From positions 434,001-498,000 of the forward strand of contig NZ_JAASQI010000003.1 of assembly GCF_011762225.1 (NCBI RefSeq): DNA of 64,000 bases, written 5' to 3'. The translations under genes were made by a program, and so were the position numbers. The DNA is from Pseudochelatococcus lubricantis (GTDB lineage: Bacteria; Pseudomonadota; Alphaproteobacteria; Rhizobiales; Beijerinckiaceae). Shown in pieces: positions 32,885 to 41,378 of this stretch (positions within the stretch are counted from its first letter, which is position 1; every line of letters starts with the position of its first letter). The notes beneath the pieces are model-generated. The model ran no database searches. It was not told where the DNA came from and was given only the letters and a program-made list of their open reading frames with translations.

Positions 32885-34390
32885 TCAGGCGTTCGACGTG
32901 GCGCCTCCCGCCGTCCGCAGGAAGTCCTCCAAAGCTGCCGTCTCCTGCGCTGTGAAGCGCAGGCCGAGCTTCGTGCGACGCCACAGCACGTCCTCGGCCG
33001 TCAATGCCCATTCGTTTTCGACGAGATGGCGCACCTCGTTCTCACCGAGGTCCGCGCCGATGATGCGCCCCAGCGAGCCGCTCGCGACGATGGGCAGCGC
33101 CAGCATTCCGTAGTGGCGCGCCAACCGTTTCAGCGTGGTCTCCGCCACGGCGGGAGCGCGCGCCTTCAGCGTCTTCATCAGTGCCGGCAGGCCATCGACG
33201 GGGAAATTTCCGCCCGGCAGAGCGCTTGCCGCCGTCCAGGCCGGCGCGCGTTTGCCGAGCACCGCCTCCACCTTGTCCATCGCCGCCTCGGCCAGCCTGC
33301 GATAGGTGGTGATCTTGCCGCCGTAGACGTGGATTGCGACGCCCGATGTGCTGTCGCCTTCCTGCTCCAGCACATAGTCGCGGGTCGCCGCCTGCGCGGA
33401 GGAGGCATGGTCGTCGTAGAGGGGGCGCACGCCCGCGTAAGTCCACACCACGTCTGCCGGCGTCACGGCCTTGCGGAAATAGCCGCTCACCGCCTCGCAG
33501 AGATAGGCGGTCTCTTCCGGCGTGATGCGCACGGCGGCGGGGTTTCCGGCATAGTCGCGGTCCGTGGTGCCGATCAGCGTGAAGTCGCTTTCATAGGGAA
33601 TCGCGAAGACGATGCGGCCATCGGCATTCTGAAAGATGTAGCAACGGTCGTGGTCGAAGAGCTTCGGCACGACGATATGGCTGCCCTGCACCAGCCGCAC
33701 GTGCGGTGCGCCGGTGGCGCCGTCAAGCAGGCGCCGCACGCCTTCCACCCACGGCCCGGCCGCGTTGATCACCATGGCGGCCGACAGGTTCCTGTCCGCG
33801 CCCGTCGTCCCGTCGCGCAGGTCGACACGGAAACGGCCGCCCTCGCGCCGGATGCCCGTCACGCGCGTGCGCGTGTGGATGCGCGCGCCCCTGTTGCTGG
33901 CATCGCGGGCGTTAAGCGCGACGAGGCGGGCATCCTGCACCCAGGCGTCGGAATACTCGAACGCCCGGACGAATCCGTTCCGCAACGGCTTGCCTGCCTC
34001 GTCCTGCCGCAGGTCGAGCACGCGGGTCGGCGGCAGCAGTTTGCGGCCGCCGATGTGATCGTAGATGAACAGGCCGAGACGCAGCAGCCACGCCGGGCGC
34101 AGCGCGCCGTGGTGGGGCAGCACGAAGCGTAGCGGCCAGACGATGTGCGGCGCCATGCGCCACAATATCTCTCGCTCCGTGAGCGCCTCACGCACCAGGC
34201 GGAACTCGTAGTATTCCAGATACCGCAGCCCGCCATGAATCAGCTTGGTGGAGGCCGACGACGTACCGCTCGCCAGATCGGCCTGCTCCGCCAGCACGAC
34301 GTCGAAGCCCCGGCCGGCGGCGTCGCGCGCGATACCGCAGCCGTTGATGCCACCGCCGATGACGAGAATATCGCAATCGTTTCCGGACAT
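32885..34390 (-). CDS. glpD: Glycerol-3-phosphate dehydrogenase (FAD-dependent, GlpD)
   Basis: A 501-residue respiratory flavoenzyme oxidising sn-glycerol 3-phosphate to dihydroxyacetone phosphate at the membrane. The FAD motif is ILVIGGGINGCGIARDAAGRG near residues 8-28. Family signatures SGTSSASTKLIHGGLRYLE, INAAGPW and TDRDY are present, with VYGGKITTYRRLAE near residue 350 and a C-terminal DAO_C domain. No glpK, glpF or glpR is adjacent, so it stands alone here. Confidence 0.96.
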   Translation of the reverse strand: MSGNDCDILVIGGGINGCGIARDAAGRGFDVVLAEQADLASGTSSASTKLIHGGLRYLEYYEFRLVREALTEREILWRMAPHIVWPLRFVLPHHGALRPAWLLRLGLFIYDHIGGRKLLPPTRVLDLRQDEAGKPLRNGFVRAFEYSDAWVQDARLVALNARDASNRGARIHTRTRVTGIRREGGRFRVDLRDGTTGADRNLSAAMVINAAGPWVEGVRRLLDGATGAPHVRLVQGSHIVVPKLFDHDRCYIFQNADGRIVFAIPYESDFTLIGTTDRDYAGNPAAVRITPEETAYLCEAVSGYFRKAVTPADVVWTYAGVRPLYDDHASSAQAATRDYVLEQEGDSTSGVAIHVYGGKITTYRRLAEAAMDKVEAVLGKRAPAWTAASALPGGNFPVDGLPALMKTLKARAPAVAETTLKRLARHYGMLALPIVASGSLGRIIGADLGENEVRHLVENEWALTAEDVLWRRTKLGLRFTAQETAALEDFLRTAGGATSNA

Positions 34391-34732
34391 TTCTTACGCT
34401 CTCCGACCCTGCGCAGGTCGGACGCAGCCGCTCCCGCGCGCGAAACCCGCCACAAAGCGCCTCTGCGACGCAGAACATGGCGAGATTCTTACACCCTGGG
34501 CATGTAGCATCTTTGACAGACGGTGGCTTTGAAACATTACGAATACGACAGAATCCGTTGCATCGAATCCGCACCTATCCGGCACGGCAGGCTTTATGCC
34601 CCCTTATCGACGCGGCCGGGATGGAAACGATCACAATCTCATGCCAATGATCGCTCACGCAAATTTCATGCGGTTCGGCTTCCGGCGGCGTGCTGCACGG
34701 AAGAATGGCGTCTTGCAAAGGTACTTCTGGCC
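34391..34732. other. Divergent intergenic region glpD / outer-membrane lipoprotein gene
   Basis: About 340 bases between divergent genes, so both promoters should be here. No convincing operator palindrome or RNA gene is seen. The frame of the lipoprotein gene stays open upstream to 34523 but without protein character. Confidence 0.45.
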
Positions 34733-36289
34733 ATGGTCCGCAAACTGATATCCGGGAACGGCGGCCACGGCGCGCGGACGCATGCAGCCCCCCTTTTCCC
34801 GAGGCCCCTGCTGCGCCGACTCGCTTCGCGAGGTGGCATGGCGCTCATGCTTTGCGGCGCGCTCGGCGCCTGTTCCGTCGGGCCGGACTATGAAAAGCCG
34901 CCGCTGGCCGTGCCGGCGAAATGGAGCAATAACGCAGGCGCGACAACGGCGAAGCCCGCTGAGTTCGGGCAGTGGTGGAAGCGCCTGAACGACCCGACAC
35001 TGAACAACATCGTCGAGCAGGCGGCTTCCGGCAATCTCGACGTCGCCTCCGCCAAGGCCCGCATCCGCGAGGCGCGCGCGACCTACGACCAGGCGGTGGG
35101 CGGCTTGTTCCCCTCGGTCAGCGGCACCTCCTCCGCCACGCGCGGCAAGAGCGGCGGGGCGGGTTCCTCCGGCAGCGTGTCGAACACCCTGCGCGCGGGC
35201 CTCGACGCCAGCTGGGAGGTCGACCTCTTCGGCGCCAACCGTCGCACCGTCGAAGCGGCCCGCTATGGGCTCGACGCCGCGGAAGAGGACTTGCGCGCCA
35301 CGCTGGTGACGCTGGTCGGCGACATCGCCACCAACTATATCGATGTGCGCAGCTATCAGGCCCGGCTTGCGCTCGCGCGCAGAACGGCGGCCACGCAGAG
35401 CGAGACCGCCGCCCTCACGCGGGCGCAGTTCAACGCGGGCGCGGCTTCCGGCGTCGATCTCGCCAACGCCACCGGACAGGTCGCGACCACGGAGGCCGGC
35501 ATCCCGACGCTGGAGGCCTCGCTGGCGCAGTCCATGCACCGCCTCGGCGTGCTGACGGGACAGGCGCCGACGGCGCTCTCCGCCCTGTTGCGCAAGGGCG
35601 GCGCGGTGCCCGCACCCCGGCTGCCGCTGCCTGTCGGCGTGCCCGCCGACGTCCTGCTCTCCCGTCCGGACGTGCGCCTCGCAGAACGCCAGCTCGCGCA
35701 GGCGACGGCGCGCATCGGCGCGGCGGAGGCGGACCGCTATCCCGCCATCAGTCTCACCGGCAGCGTCTCGACATCCGGTGTGCGGCTCGGCGACCTCGCG
35801 AAGAATTCGTCGATAAGCTGGTCGTTCGGGCCCAGCCTGAGCGTGCCGGTGTTCAACGCCGGCCAGTTGCAGGCGGCGGTCGAGGCAGCTCAGGCGCAGC
35901 GCGACCAGCAGTTCCTCAACCTGCGCGCTACGGTGCTGACAGCGCTGGAGGAAGTGGAGAACGCCGTCGTCGCGCTGGCGCAGGAGCGCGTGCGCCATGA
36001 GAAGCTGGCGCAGTCGGTGGCAAGCTACCGCGAATCCGCGCGGCTCGCCCGCACCCTGTTCGAGAGCGGCTCGACGAGCTTCATCGAGGTGCTCGATGCC
36101 GAGCGTTCGCTGTATTCGGCGGAGGACTCCCTCATCCAGAGCCGTGTGAACATCACCACGCAGTACATCGCCCTCAACAAGGCGCTCGGCGGCGGGTGGA
36201 ACGGCGCGGTGAACGCCGGAAAGCCCGAGATCGTCGACAGGATGGGCCCACGTCCCGCCGCCTTCCTGCGCGGCGACGGCAAGAACTGA
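34733..36289 (+). CDS. NodT-type outer-membrane efflux lipoprotein (RND system)
   Basis: A TolC-like outer-membrane channel of the NodT family. The lipobox is LGACSVGPDYEKP (Cys47 if the ATG at 34733 is used; Cys12 if the ATG at 34838 is used). The two OEP repeats follow, with ASWEVDLFGANRRTVEAARY and the second-repeat WSFGPSLSVPVFNAGQLQAA motif, and VLDAERSLYSAEDSLIQSR near the end. It would complete a tripartite exporter, but no membrane-fusion or RND pump gene is in the flanking DNA, so it is an orphan component. Confidence 0.9.
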   Translation: MVRKLISGNGGHGARTHAAPLFPRPLLRRLASRGGMALMLCGALGACSVGPDYEKPPLAVPAKWSNNAGATTAKPAEFGQWWKRLNDPTLNNIVEQAASGNLDVASAKARIREARATYDQAVGGLFPSVSGTSSATRGKSGGAGSSGSVSNTLRAGLDASWEVDLFGANRRTVEAARYGLDAAEEDLRATLVTLVGDIATNYIDVRSYQARLALARRTAATQSETAALTRAQFNAGAASGVDLANATGQVATTEAGIPTLEASLAQSMHRLGVLTGQAPTALSALLRKGGAVPAPRLPLPVGVPADVLLSRPDVRLAERQLAQATARIGAAEADRYPAISLTGSVSTSGVRLGDLAKNSSISWSFGPSLSVPVFNAGQLQAAVEAAQAQRDQQFLNLRATVLTALEEVENAVVALAQERVRHEKLAQSVASYRESARLARTLFESGSTSFIEVLDAERSLYSAEDSLIQSRVNITTQYIALNKALGGGWNGAVNAGKPEIVDRMGPRPAAFLRGDGKN

Positions 36290-36312
36290 GGCGGGCGGGG
36301 TGAATTCGGTTT

Positions 36313-36324
36313 TGTATATATACA
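36313..36324. promoter_or_regulatory. AT palindrome TGTATATATACA before the aldo/keto reductase gene
   Basis: A perfect 12-base palindrome inside a 50-base AT-rich patch (36310-36350) between two GC-rich genes, about 105 bases upstream of the reductase start. It may be an operator or promoter element; nothing confirms this. Confidence 0.35.
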
Positions 36325-36429
36325 TATAGCCAATTCTATATATCATATCGGCTGAAGCCTCGGCGAGCCCCGCCCCGCGAACGTGCAACCGCGCGATGCA
36401 TTCTCGCGCCCAACCGGATGGAAGCCTTC

Positions 36430-37368
36430 ATGACCCGCCGCCTCGGACAAACCGACATCGAAATCGCGCCGCTCGTCTTCGGCGGCAATGTTCTCGGCTG
36501 GACGGCCGACGAGCCCACGTCCTTCACGCTGCTCGACGCCTTCGTCGCCGAGGGTTTCACCGCCATCGACACGGCGGACGTGTATTCGCGCTGGGCGCCA
36601 GGCAACGACAGCGAGAGTGAGCGCATCATCGGGCGCTGGCTGAAGGCGCGCGGCAATCGCGACAGGGTGCACATCTTCACCAAGGTGGGATCGGACGTCG
36701 GACAAGGCAAAAAAGACCTTTCAGCCAAATGGATAGAGCATGCAATTGAAGCGTCTCTTCAACGCTTGCAGACCGACTACATCGACCTCTACCAGAGCCA
36801 TTGGCCGGATCCCACCGTGTCGCAGGAGGAAACGCTCGCCGCCTACGACCGCCTGATCAAGGCTGGCAAGGTGCGCTTCATCGGCGCCTCGAACTACGAT
36901 GCCGCGCTGTTGTCGGAAGCCCTTACGACCTCGAAGGAAAAGGGTCTGCCGCGCTACCAGACCCTGCAGAACGAGTACAACCTTCACAAGCGGGACGCCT
37001 TCGAGGGTGAGGTGCAGGATCTCGTGCTGCGGGAAGGGCTTGGCGTTATTTCCTACTACGCGCTGGCAGCCGGCTTCCTCACGGGCAAGTATCGCACGGA
37101 GGCCGATCTCAAGGGCGCGCGCGGCGAAAGCGTCCGGCGCTATCTCAACGAGCGCGGCCTGCGCATCCTGGCGGCTCTCGACACCGTGGCGGAACGGACG
37201 GGCGCGGCCCATTCGGAAATCGCGGTGGCGTGGGTCATCGCCCAGCCGGGCATCACCGCCCCCATCTCCTCCGCCACATCGCTCGCGCAGCTCGCGAGCC
37301 TGATACGCGGTGCGCGGCTCACCCTGGCGCGGGAGGATATCGAGCTGCTGACCGACGCGGGGCGCTGA
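36430..37368 (+). CDS. Aldo/keto reductase
   Basis: A 312-residue TIM-barrel NADPH-dependent oxidoreductase. The catalytic tetrad is seen as Asp and Tyr in AIDTADVYSRW, Lys in HIFTKVG and His in LYQSHWPDP. The C-terminal HSEIAVAWVIAQPGITAPIS segment binds the cofactor phosphate. GGAAG lies five bases before the ATG at 36430, favouring it over the ATG at 36418. The family reduces aldehydes and ketones; its substrate is unknown. It precedes phaC by about 100 bases. Confidence 0.9.
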   Translation: MTRRLGQTDIEIAPLVFGGNVLGWTADEPTSFTLLDAFVAEGFTAIDTADVYSRWAPGNDSESERIIGRWLKARGNRDRVHIFTKVGSDVGQGKKDLSAKWIEHAIEASLQRLQTDYIDLYQSHWPDPTVSQEETLAAYDRLIKAGKVRFIGASNYDAALLSEALTTSKEKGLPRYQTLQNEYNLHKRDAFEGEVQDLVLREGLGVISYYALAAGFLTGKYRTEADLKGARGESVRRYLNERGLRILAALDTVAERTGAAHSEIAVAWVIAQPGITAPISSATSLAQLASLIRGARLTLAREDIELLTDAGR

Positions 37369-37469
37369 GACGCCTTCCGAAACGCTGCCTTGACCAAAAG
37401 AGGGCTAGTCGGCGCGCGGCATGCGATGTAAAAGGCGCACTTGCATGCCGCAGGAGGGTTTCAGTCACG

Positions 37470-39344
37470 ATGGCCAAGCCGACCGAAACGGAGACCAGCA
37501 CCGCTTCTCCTTCCAAACTGCCTGTTGCCGCAGACACCGGCCACGCGACAGCGGCGGCCTCTCCCGCGCCGAAGCCGGAGCTGGAGTTGTTCTCGCTGCC
37601 GAGTGCCGAGGAAGTGGTGGGACAGGAAGGCTTCAAGGCTTTCGACCGCATGCGGGAGGCGCTGACCGCGCAGTTTTCCGGTGGCCTGTCCCCGGCGGCG
37701 CTGTCGCTGGCTTATTACGACTGGGCGATTCACCTCTCGCACGCGCCGGGAAAGCGGACGGAACTGGCCTACAAGGCTGTCCGCAAGGGCGTGCGCTTCC
37801 TGAACTACCTGACGGCGAGTGTCGTCGAGCCGTCGACGCCCCCCTGCATCGCGCCATTGCCGGGCGACAACCGGTTTACCAGCGAGGCGTGGCAGCACGC
37901 GCCTTTCAATTTCATCGCGCAGGCCTTCCTGCTTCAGCAGCAGTGGTGGCACAATATCACCCACGAGGTGCCGGGCGTCACCCCGCACCACGAGGACGTC
38001 ATCAGCTTCTGCGCCCGCCAGATTCTCGATGTCGCCGCTCCCTCGAACAACCCGTTCACGAATCCGGAAGTGATCAACAAGGCGTTGGAAACCGGCGGCG
38101 CTAACTTTGTGGAAGGCTGGTGGAACTGGCTTGAGGACACGAGCCGCACCATCACCGGCCAGCCGCCTGTGGGTTCGGAGAATTTCGTCGTCGGCCGCGA
38201 TGTTGCGGTGACGCCGGGCAAGGTGGTCTATCGCAACCACCTGATCGAGCTGATCCAGTATTCGCCCACGACGGAAAACGTCCACGCCGAGCCGGTGCTG
38301 ATCGTGCCGGCGTGGATCATGAAGTATTACATTCTCGATCTGTCGCCGCACAATTCCCTGATCCGCTATCTGGTGGAGCAGGGATACACGGTCTTCTGCA
38401 TTTCGTGGCGCAACCCGAATGCCGACGACCGCAATCTTTCTCTCAACGATTACGGCAGGCTCGGCGTGAATGCCGCGCTCGACGCGGTGGCGGCCATCGT
38501 CCCCGGCCGCAAGGTGCATGCCACGGGCTATTGTCTCGGCGGCACGCTGCTTGCCCTCGTTGCCGCCGCCATGGCCCGCACGGGCGACGGTCGGCTCGCC
38601 ACCATGACGTTGCTCGCCGCGCAGACCGACTTCACGGAGCCGGGAGAACTCGCCCTCTTCATCGATCACAGCCAGGTGCATTTCCTGGAAAGTATCATGT
38701 GGAACCGCGGCTATCTCGACTCCAGCCAGATGGCCAGCGCCTTCCAGTTGCTGCGCTCGAACGACCTGATCTGGTCGCGGCTCGTGCGCGACTACATGCT
38801 CGGCGAGCGCACCTCGCTGATCGACCTGATGGCATGGAACGCCGACTCGACGCGCATGCCCTACCGGATGCATACCGAGTACCTCAAGCGGCTCTACCTC
38901 GACAACGAACTGGCCGCCGGCCGCCTTCTCGTCAACGGCCAGCCGGCCGCGCTGCAGAACATCCGCACGCCGCTCTTCGTCGTCGGCACGGAGCGCGATC
39001 ACGTTGCGCCGTGGCAGTCCGTCTACAAAATTCATTATATCACCGACACCGAAGTGACCTTCCTGCTCACCAGCGGCGGGCATAACGCCGGCATCGTCAG
39101 CGAGCCCGGCAAGGCACGGCGGCGCTACCGCATCGCCCGCAAAACGGCCGTCGACACCTGCCTCAGCCCGCAGGAATGGTTCGCGGCGGCGGCGCAGCGT
39201 CAGGGTTCGTGGTGGCCCGCGTGGGTGGAATGGCTCGACAGCCACTCGTCGCCGGAGCGCGTCGCCCCGCCCGCCATCGGCGCGCCGGAGCACGGCTTCC
39301 CCGTCCTTGAGGATGCCCCCGGCACCTATGTCCTGCAAAGGTGA
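37470..39344 (+). CDS. phaC: Class I poly(R)-hydroxyalkanoate synthase
   Basis: A 624-residue polymerase that joins 3-hydroxyacyl-CoA units into PHA granules. The lipase-like box is GYCLGG with the catalytic cysteine at about residue 355. The catalytic Asp is in GTERDHVAPW and the His in TSGGHNAGIVSEPG. An Ala/Pro/Thr-rich N-terminal tail (about 40 residues) precedes the domain; AWQHAPFNFIAQAFLLQQQW is typical of class I. AGGAGGG lies about 11 bases before the ATG. The next gene starts 6 bases after its stop, so the two are co-transcribed. No phaA, phaB or phasin gene is adjacent. Confidence 0.95.
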   Translation: MAKPTETETSTASPSKLPVAADTGHATAAASPAPKPELELFSLPSAEEVVGQEGFKAFDRMREALTAQFSGGLSPAALSLAYYDWAIHLSHAPGKRTELAYKAVRKGVRFLNYLTASVVEPSTPPCIAPLPGDNRFTSEAWQHAPFNFIAQAFLLQQQWWHNITHEVPGVTPHHEDVISFCARQILDVAAPSNNPFTNPEVINKALETGGANFVEGWWNWLEDTSRTITGQPPVGSENFVVGRDVAVTPGKVVYRNHLIELIQYSPTTENVHAEPVLIVPAWIMKYYILDLSPHNSLIRYLVEQGYTVFCISWRNPNADDRNLSLNDYGRLGVNAALDAVAAIVPGRKVHATGYCLGGTLLALVAAAMARTGDGRLATMTLLAAQTDFTEPGELALFIDHSQVHFLESIMWNRGYLDSSQMASAFQLLRSNDLIWSRLVRDYMLGERTSLIDLMAWNADSTRMPYRMHTEYLKRLYLDNELAAGRLLVNGQPAALQNIRTPLFVVGTERDHVAPWQSVYKIHYITDTEVTFLLTSGGHNAGIVSEPGKARRRYRIARKTAVDTCLSPQEWFAAAAQRQGSWWPAWVEWLDSHSSPERVAPPAIGAPEHGFPVLEDAPGTYVLQR

Positions 39345-39350
39345 GACCTC

Positions 39351-40775
39351 ATGACCAGCGCACAAGGGAACGGCCAGACGCCGCGGAACGGCCACGTTCT
39401 GCGTAACCGCACTTTCGACGAAATCGCGGTGGGTGATGAAGCATCGCTGACGCGCACCGTGGGGCGCGACGATATAGACCTGTTCGCCGCCGTTTCGGGA
39501 GACGTCAACCCCGCCCACCTCGACAGCGCCTTCGCAGCCACAGGGCTGTTCGGCCACGTGGTCGCGCACGGCATGTGGACGGCGGCGCTGATCTCGGCGC
39601 TGCTCGGCACGCGGCTCCCCGGCCCGGGCACGGTCTATCTCGGCCAGAACCTGCGGTTCGTGAAGCCGGTGAGCCTCGGCGACACCATCACCGCGACCGT
39701 GGTGGTGACCGAGAAGCGGCCCGACAAGCACTTCGTCATTCTCGACACGCGCTGCTTCAACCAGCATGGCGACGAGGTGCTGACCGGCACGGCGACGGTC
39801 ATCGCGCCCGACCGCAAGGTGGAATGGCCTCAGAAGCCGTTGCCGGAAATTTCGGTGCAGCGGCACGACCTGTTCGAGAGCTTCGTCGCGCGCGCGAAGC
39901 AGGGAACGGCGCTGCGCACCGCCATCGTGCATCCGTGCACGGCGGATTCGCTCGCCGCCGCGGTGGAGGTGCGCGCGGAAGGGATCATCGAGCCCGTGCT
40001 TGTCGGACCGGAGGCGCGCATCCGCCAGATCGCGGAAGCCGCCGGCATCGTGCTCGACGGCCTGCCGATCGAGTCCGCGCCCCACAGCCACGCCGCCGCC
40101 GCCCGGGCCGTGGAACTCGTGGCCGCCGGCAGGGTGGATGCGCTGATGAAGGGCAGCCTGCATACCGACGAGTTGCTTACCGTCGTGCTGGCGCACGGCA
40201 GCAACCTGCGGACGGAACGGCGCGTCAGCCACGTCTACGCCATGGACGTGCCCGCCTACGACAAGCCGCTGATCGTCACCGACGCCGCCATCAACATCCG
40301 GCCGACGCTCGCGCACAAGCGCGACATCTGCCAGAACGCCATCGACTTCCTGCATTCCGTCGGTGTGGAGGAACCGCTGGTGGCGGCACTGGCAGCCGTC
40401 GAGAAGGTCAACGACAAGATGCCGGCCACGCTGGAGGCGGCGGCGCTGACCGTGATGGCGCTGCGCGGGCAGATCGTCGGCGGCAAGGTTGACGGGCCGC
40501 TCGCGTTCGACAACGCCATCAACCGCGACGCCGCGAGCGCCAAGGGCATCGTCTCCCCCGTCGCAGGACAGGCGGACATTCTGCTGGTGCCCGATCTCGA
40601 AGCCGGCAACATGCTGGCGCGGCAACTCGTCTATTTCGCCCATGCGGACGCCGCCGGGCTCGTGCTCGGCGCGCGGGTGCCGATCATCCTGACAAGCCGC
40701 GCGGATTCGCTGCGCGCACGAATCGCCTCCGCGGCACTCGCCAAGCTGACATTCACGCATTCCATCGCGCGATAG
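39351..40775 (+). CDS. Bifunctional enoyl-CoA hydratase / phosphate acetyltransferase (MaoC-PTA fusion)
   Basis: A 474-residue two-domain protein. The N-terminal hot-dog MaoC hydratase (about 12-140) has SGDVNPAHLDSAFAATGLFG and HVVAHGM, the Asp/His hydratase motif. The C-terminal phosphotransacylase (about 165-474) has VDALMKGSLHTDELL, RVSHVYAMD, VTDAAINIRPTL and the LLVPDLEAGNML motif of PTA/PTB enzymes. (R)-specific hydration of enoyl-CoA can supply PhaC with monomer, while the transacylase half can divert acyl-CoA to acyl phosphate. The usual acetate or butyrate kinase partner gene is absent here. Confidence 0.93.
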   Translation: MTSAQGNGQTPRNGHVLRNRTFDEIAVGDEASLTRTVGRDDIDLFAAVSGDVNPAHLDSAFAATGLFGHVVAHGMWTAALISALLGTRLPGPGTVYLGQNLRFVKPVSLGDTITATVVVTEKRPDKHFVILDTRCFNQHGDEVLTGTATVIAPDRKVEWPQKPLPEISVQRHDLFESFVARAKQGTALRTAIVHPCTADSLAAAVEVRAEGIIEPVLVGPEARIRQIAEAAGIVLDGLPIESAPHSHAAAARAVELVAAGRVDALMKGSLHTDELLTVVLAHGSNLRTERRVSHVYAMDVPAYDKPLIVTDAAINIRPTLAHKRDICQNAIDFLHSVGVEEPLVAALAAVEKVNDKMPATLEAAALTVMALRGQIVGGKVDGPLAFDNAINRDAASAKGIVSPVAGQADILLVPDLEAGNMLARQLVYFAHADAAGLVLGARVPIILTSRADSLRARIASAALAKLTFTHSIAR

Positions 40776-40819
40776 AGCCTGTCAGCGCTTCACGGAAACG
40801 GTTTGCGTTTTCCGGTGCG

Positions 40820-40871
40820 ACGCCAGCGTGCCTCCGTTGAAAGCGGAAGCACGCCGGCGTTTACTTTTGGT
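40820..40871 (+). terminator. Strong hairpin terminator after phaC and MaoC-PTA genes
   Basis: A 17-bp stem, ACGCCAGCGTGCCTCCG (40820-40836) with CGGAAGCACGCCGGCGT (40844-40860), broken only by two G-T wobble pairs, a 7-base loop, and TTTACTTTTGG after it. It lies between convergent genes ending at 40775 (+) and 40889 (-). Confidence 0.8.
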
Positions 40872-40888
40872 GGAAGGGCTCAGCCGCG

Positions 40889-41329
40889 TCACGCAGGCGG
40901 CAGGAAATTCACCTCGTGCCGGGCGGCGATGCGCACGACTTCTTCGGGGTCGGCAACGTTGTGGATTTGCGTGAACAGTTCCCACAGCCGGGCCGTCGGT
41001 GAAACCCAGAACAGGGCCTTCGCCGTCTGCCCCGACTTGTTGAAGATGCCATGCGGAACGTTGCGGGGCAGCCGGATCAGGTCGCCGGCGGTCGCGGCCG
41101 CCGGTTGACCGTCGAGCACGATGTCGTAGCGGCCCTCCAGCACGTAGATGAACTCGTCCTGCGTGGTATGAATGTGCGGCGGCACGAAAGTGCCGGCCGG
41201 AAACGTCGCATGCCAGGAGAACGACTCGTCCGTCCGGGTCTTGGGCACGTAGGTCTGGCCCAGAATGTTCCACACGATATCGTCGATGGACTCGTCCGCC
41301 TTCGTCACGCCTGCTGTCAGTATCGTCAT
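40889..41329 (-). CDS. Cupin domain protein
   Basis: A 146-residue single-domain cupin. Metal-binding residues are in PPHIHTTQDEFIYVLEG (two His and Glu) and NVPHGIFN (last His). GGAG lies five bases before the ATG at 41329. As the last gene of the aromatic-acid operon it could be a small dioxygenase, isomerase or sensor. 3-hydroxyanthranilate dioxygenase is also a cupin but normally longer, so that identity is not claimed. Confidence 0.85.
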   Translation of the reverse strand: MTILTAGVTKADESIDDIVWNILGQTYVPKTRTDESFSWHATFPAGTFVPPHIHTTQDEFIYVLEGRYDIVLDGQPAAATAGDLIRLPRNVPHGIFNKSGQTAKALFWVSPTARLWELFTQIHNVADPEEVVRIAARHEVNFLPPA

Positions 41330-41378
41330 GTCTGTCTCCGTGCTGGGGTTGAGGTGAGGAAAACTTGTCCGGCGCCGC

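Noticed and set aside
37461-40760. A very long open frame (about 1,100 codons) on the minus strand opposite phaC and the MaoC-PTA gene
   Set aside because: It is antisense to two certain genes, is rich in Arg/His/Gly as expected of a GC-rich shadow frame, and shows no motif.
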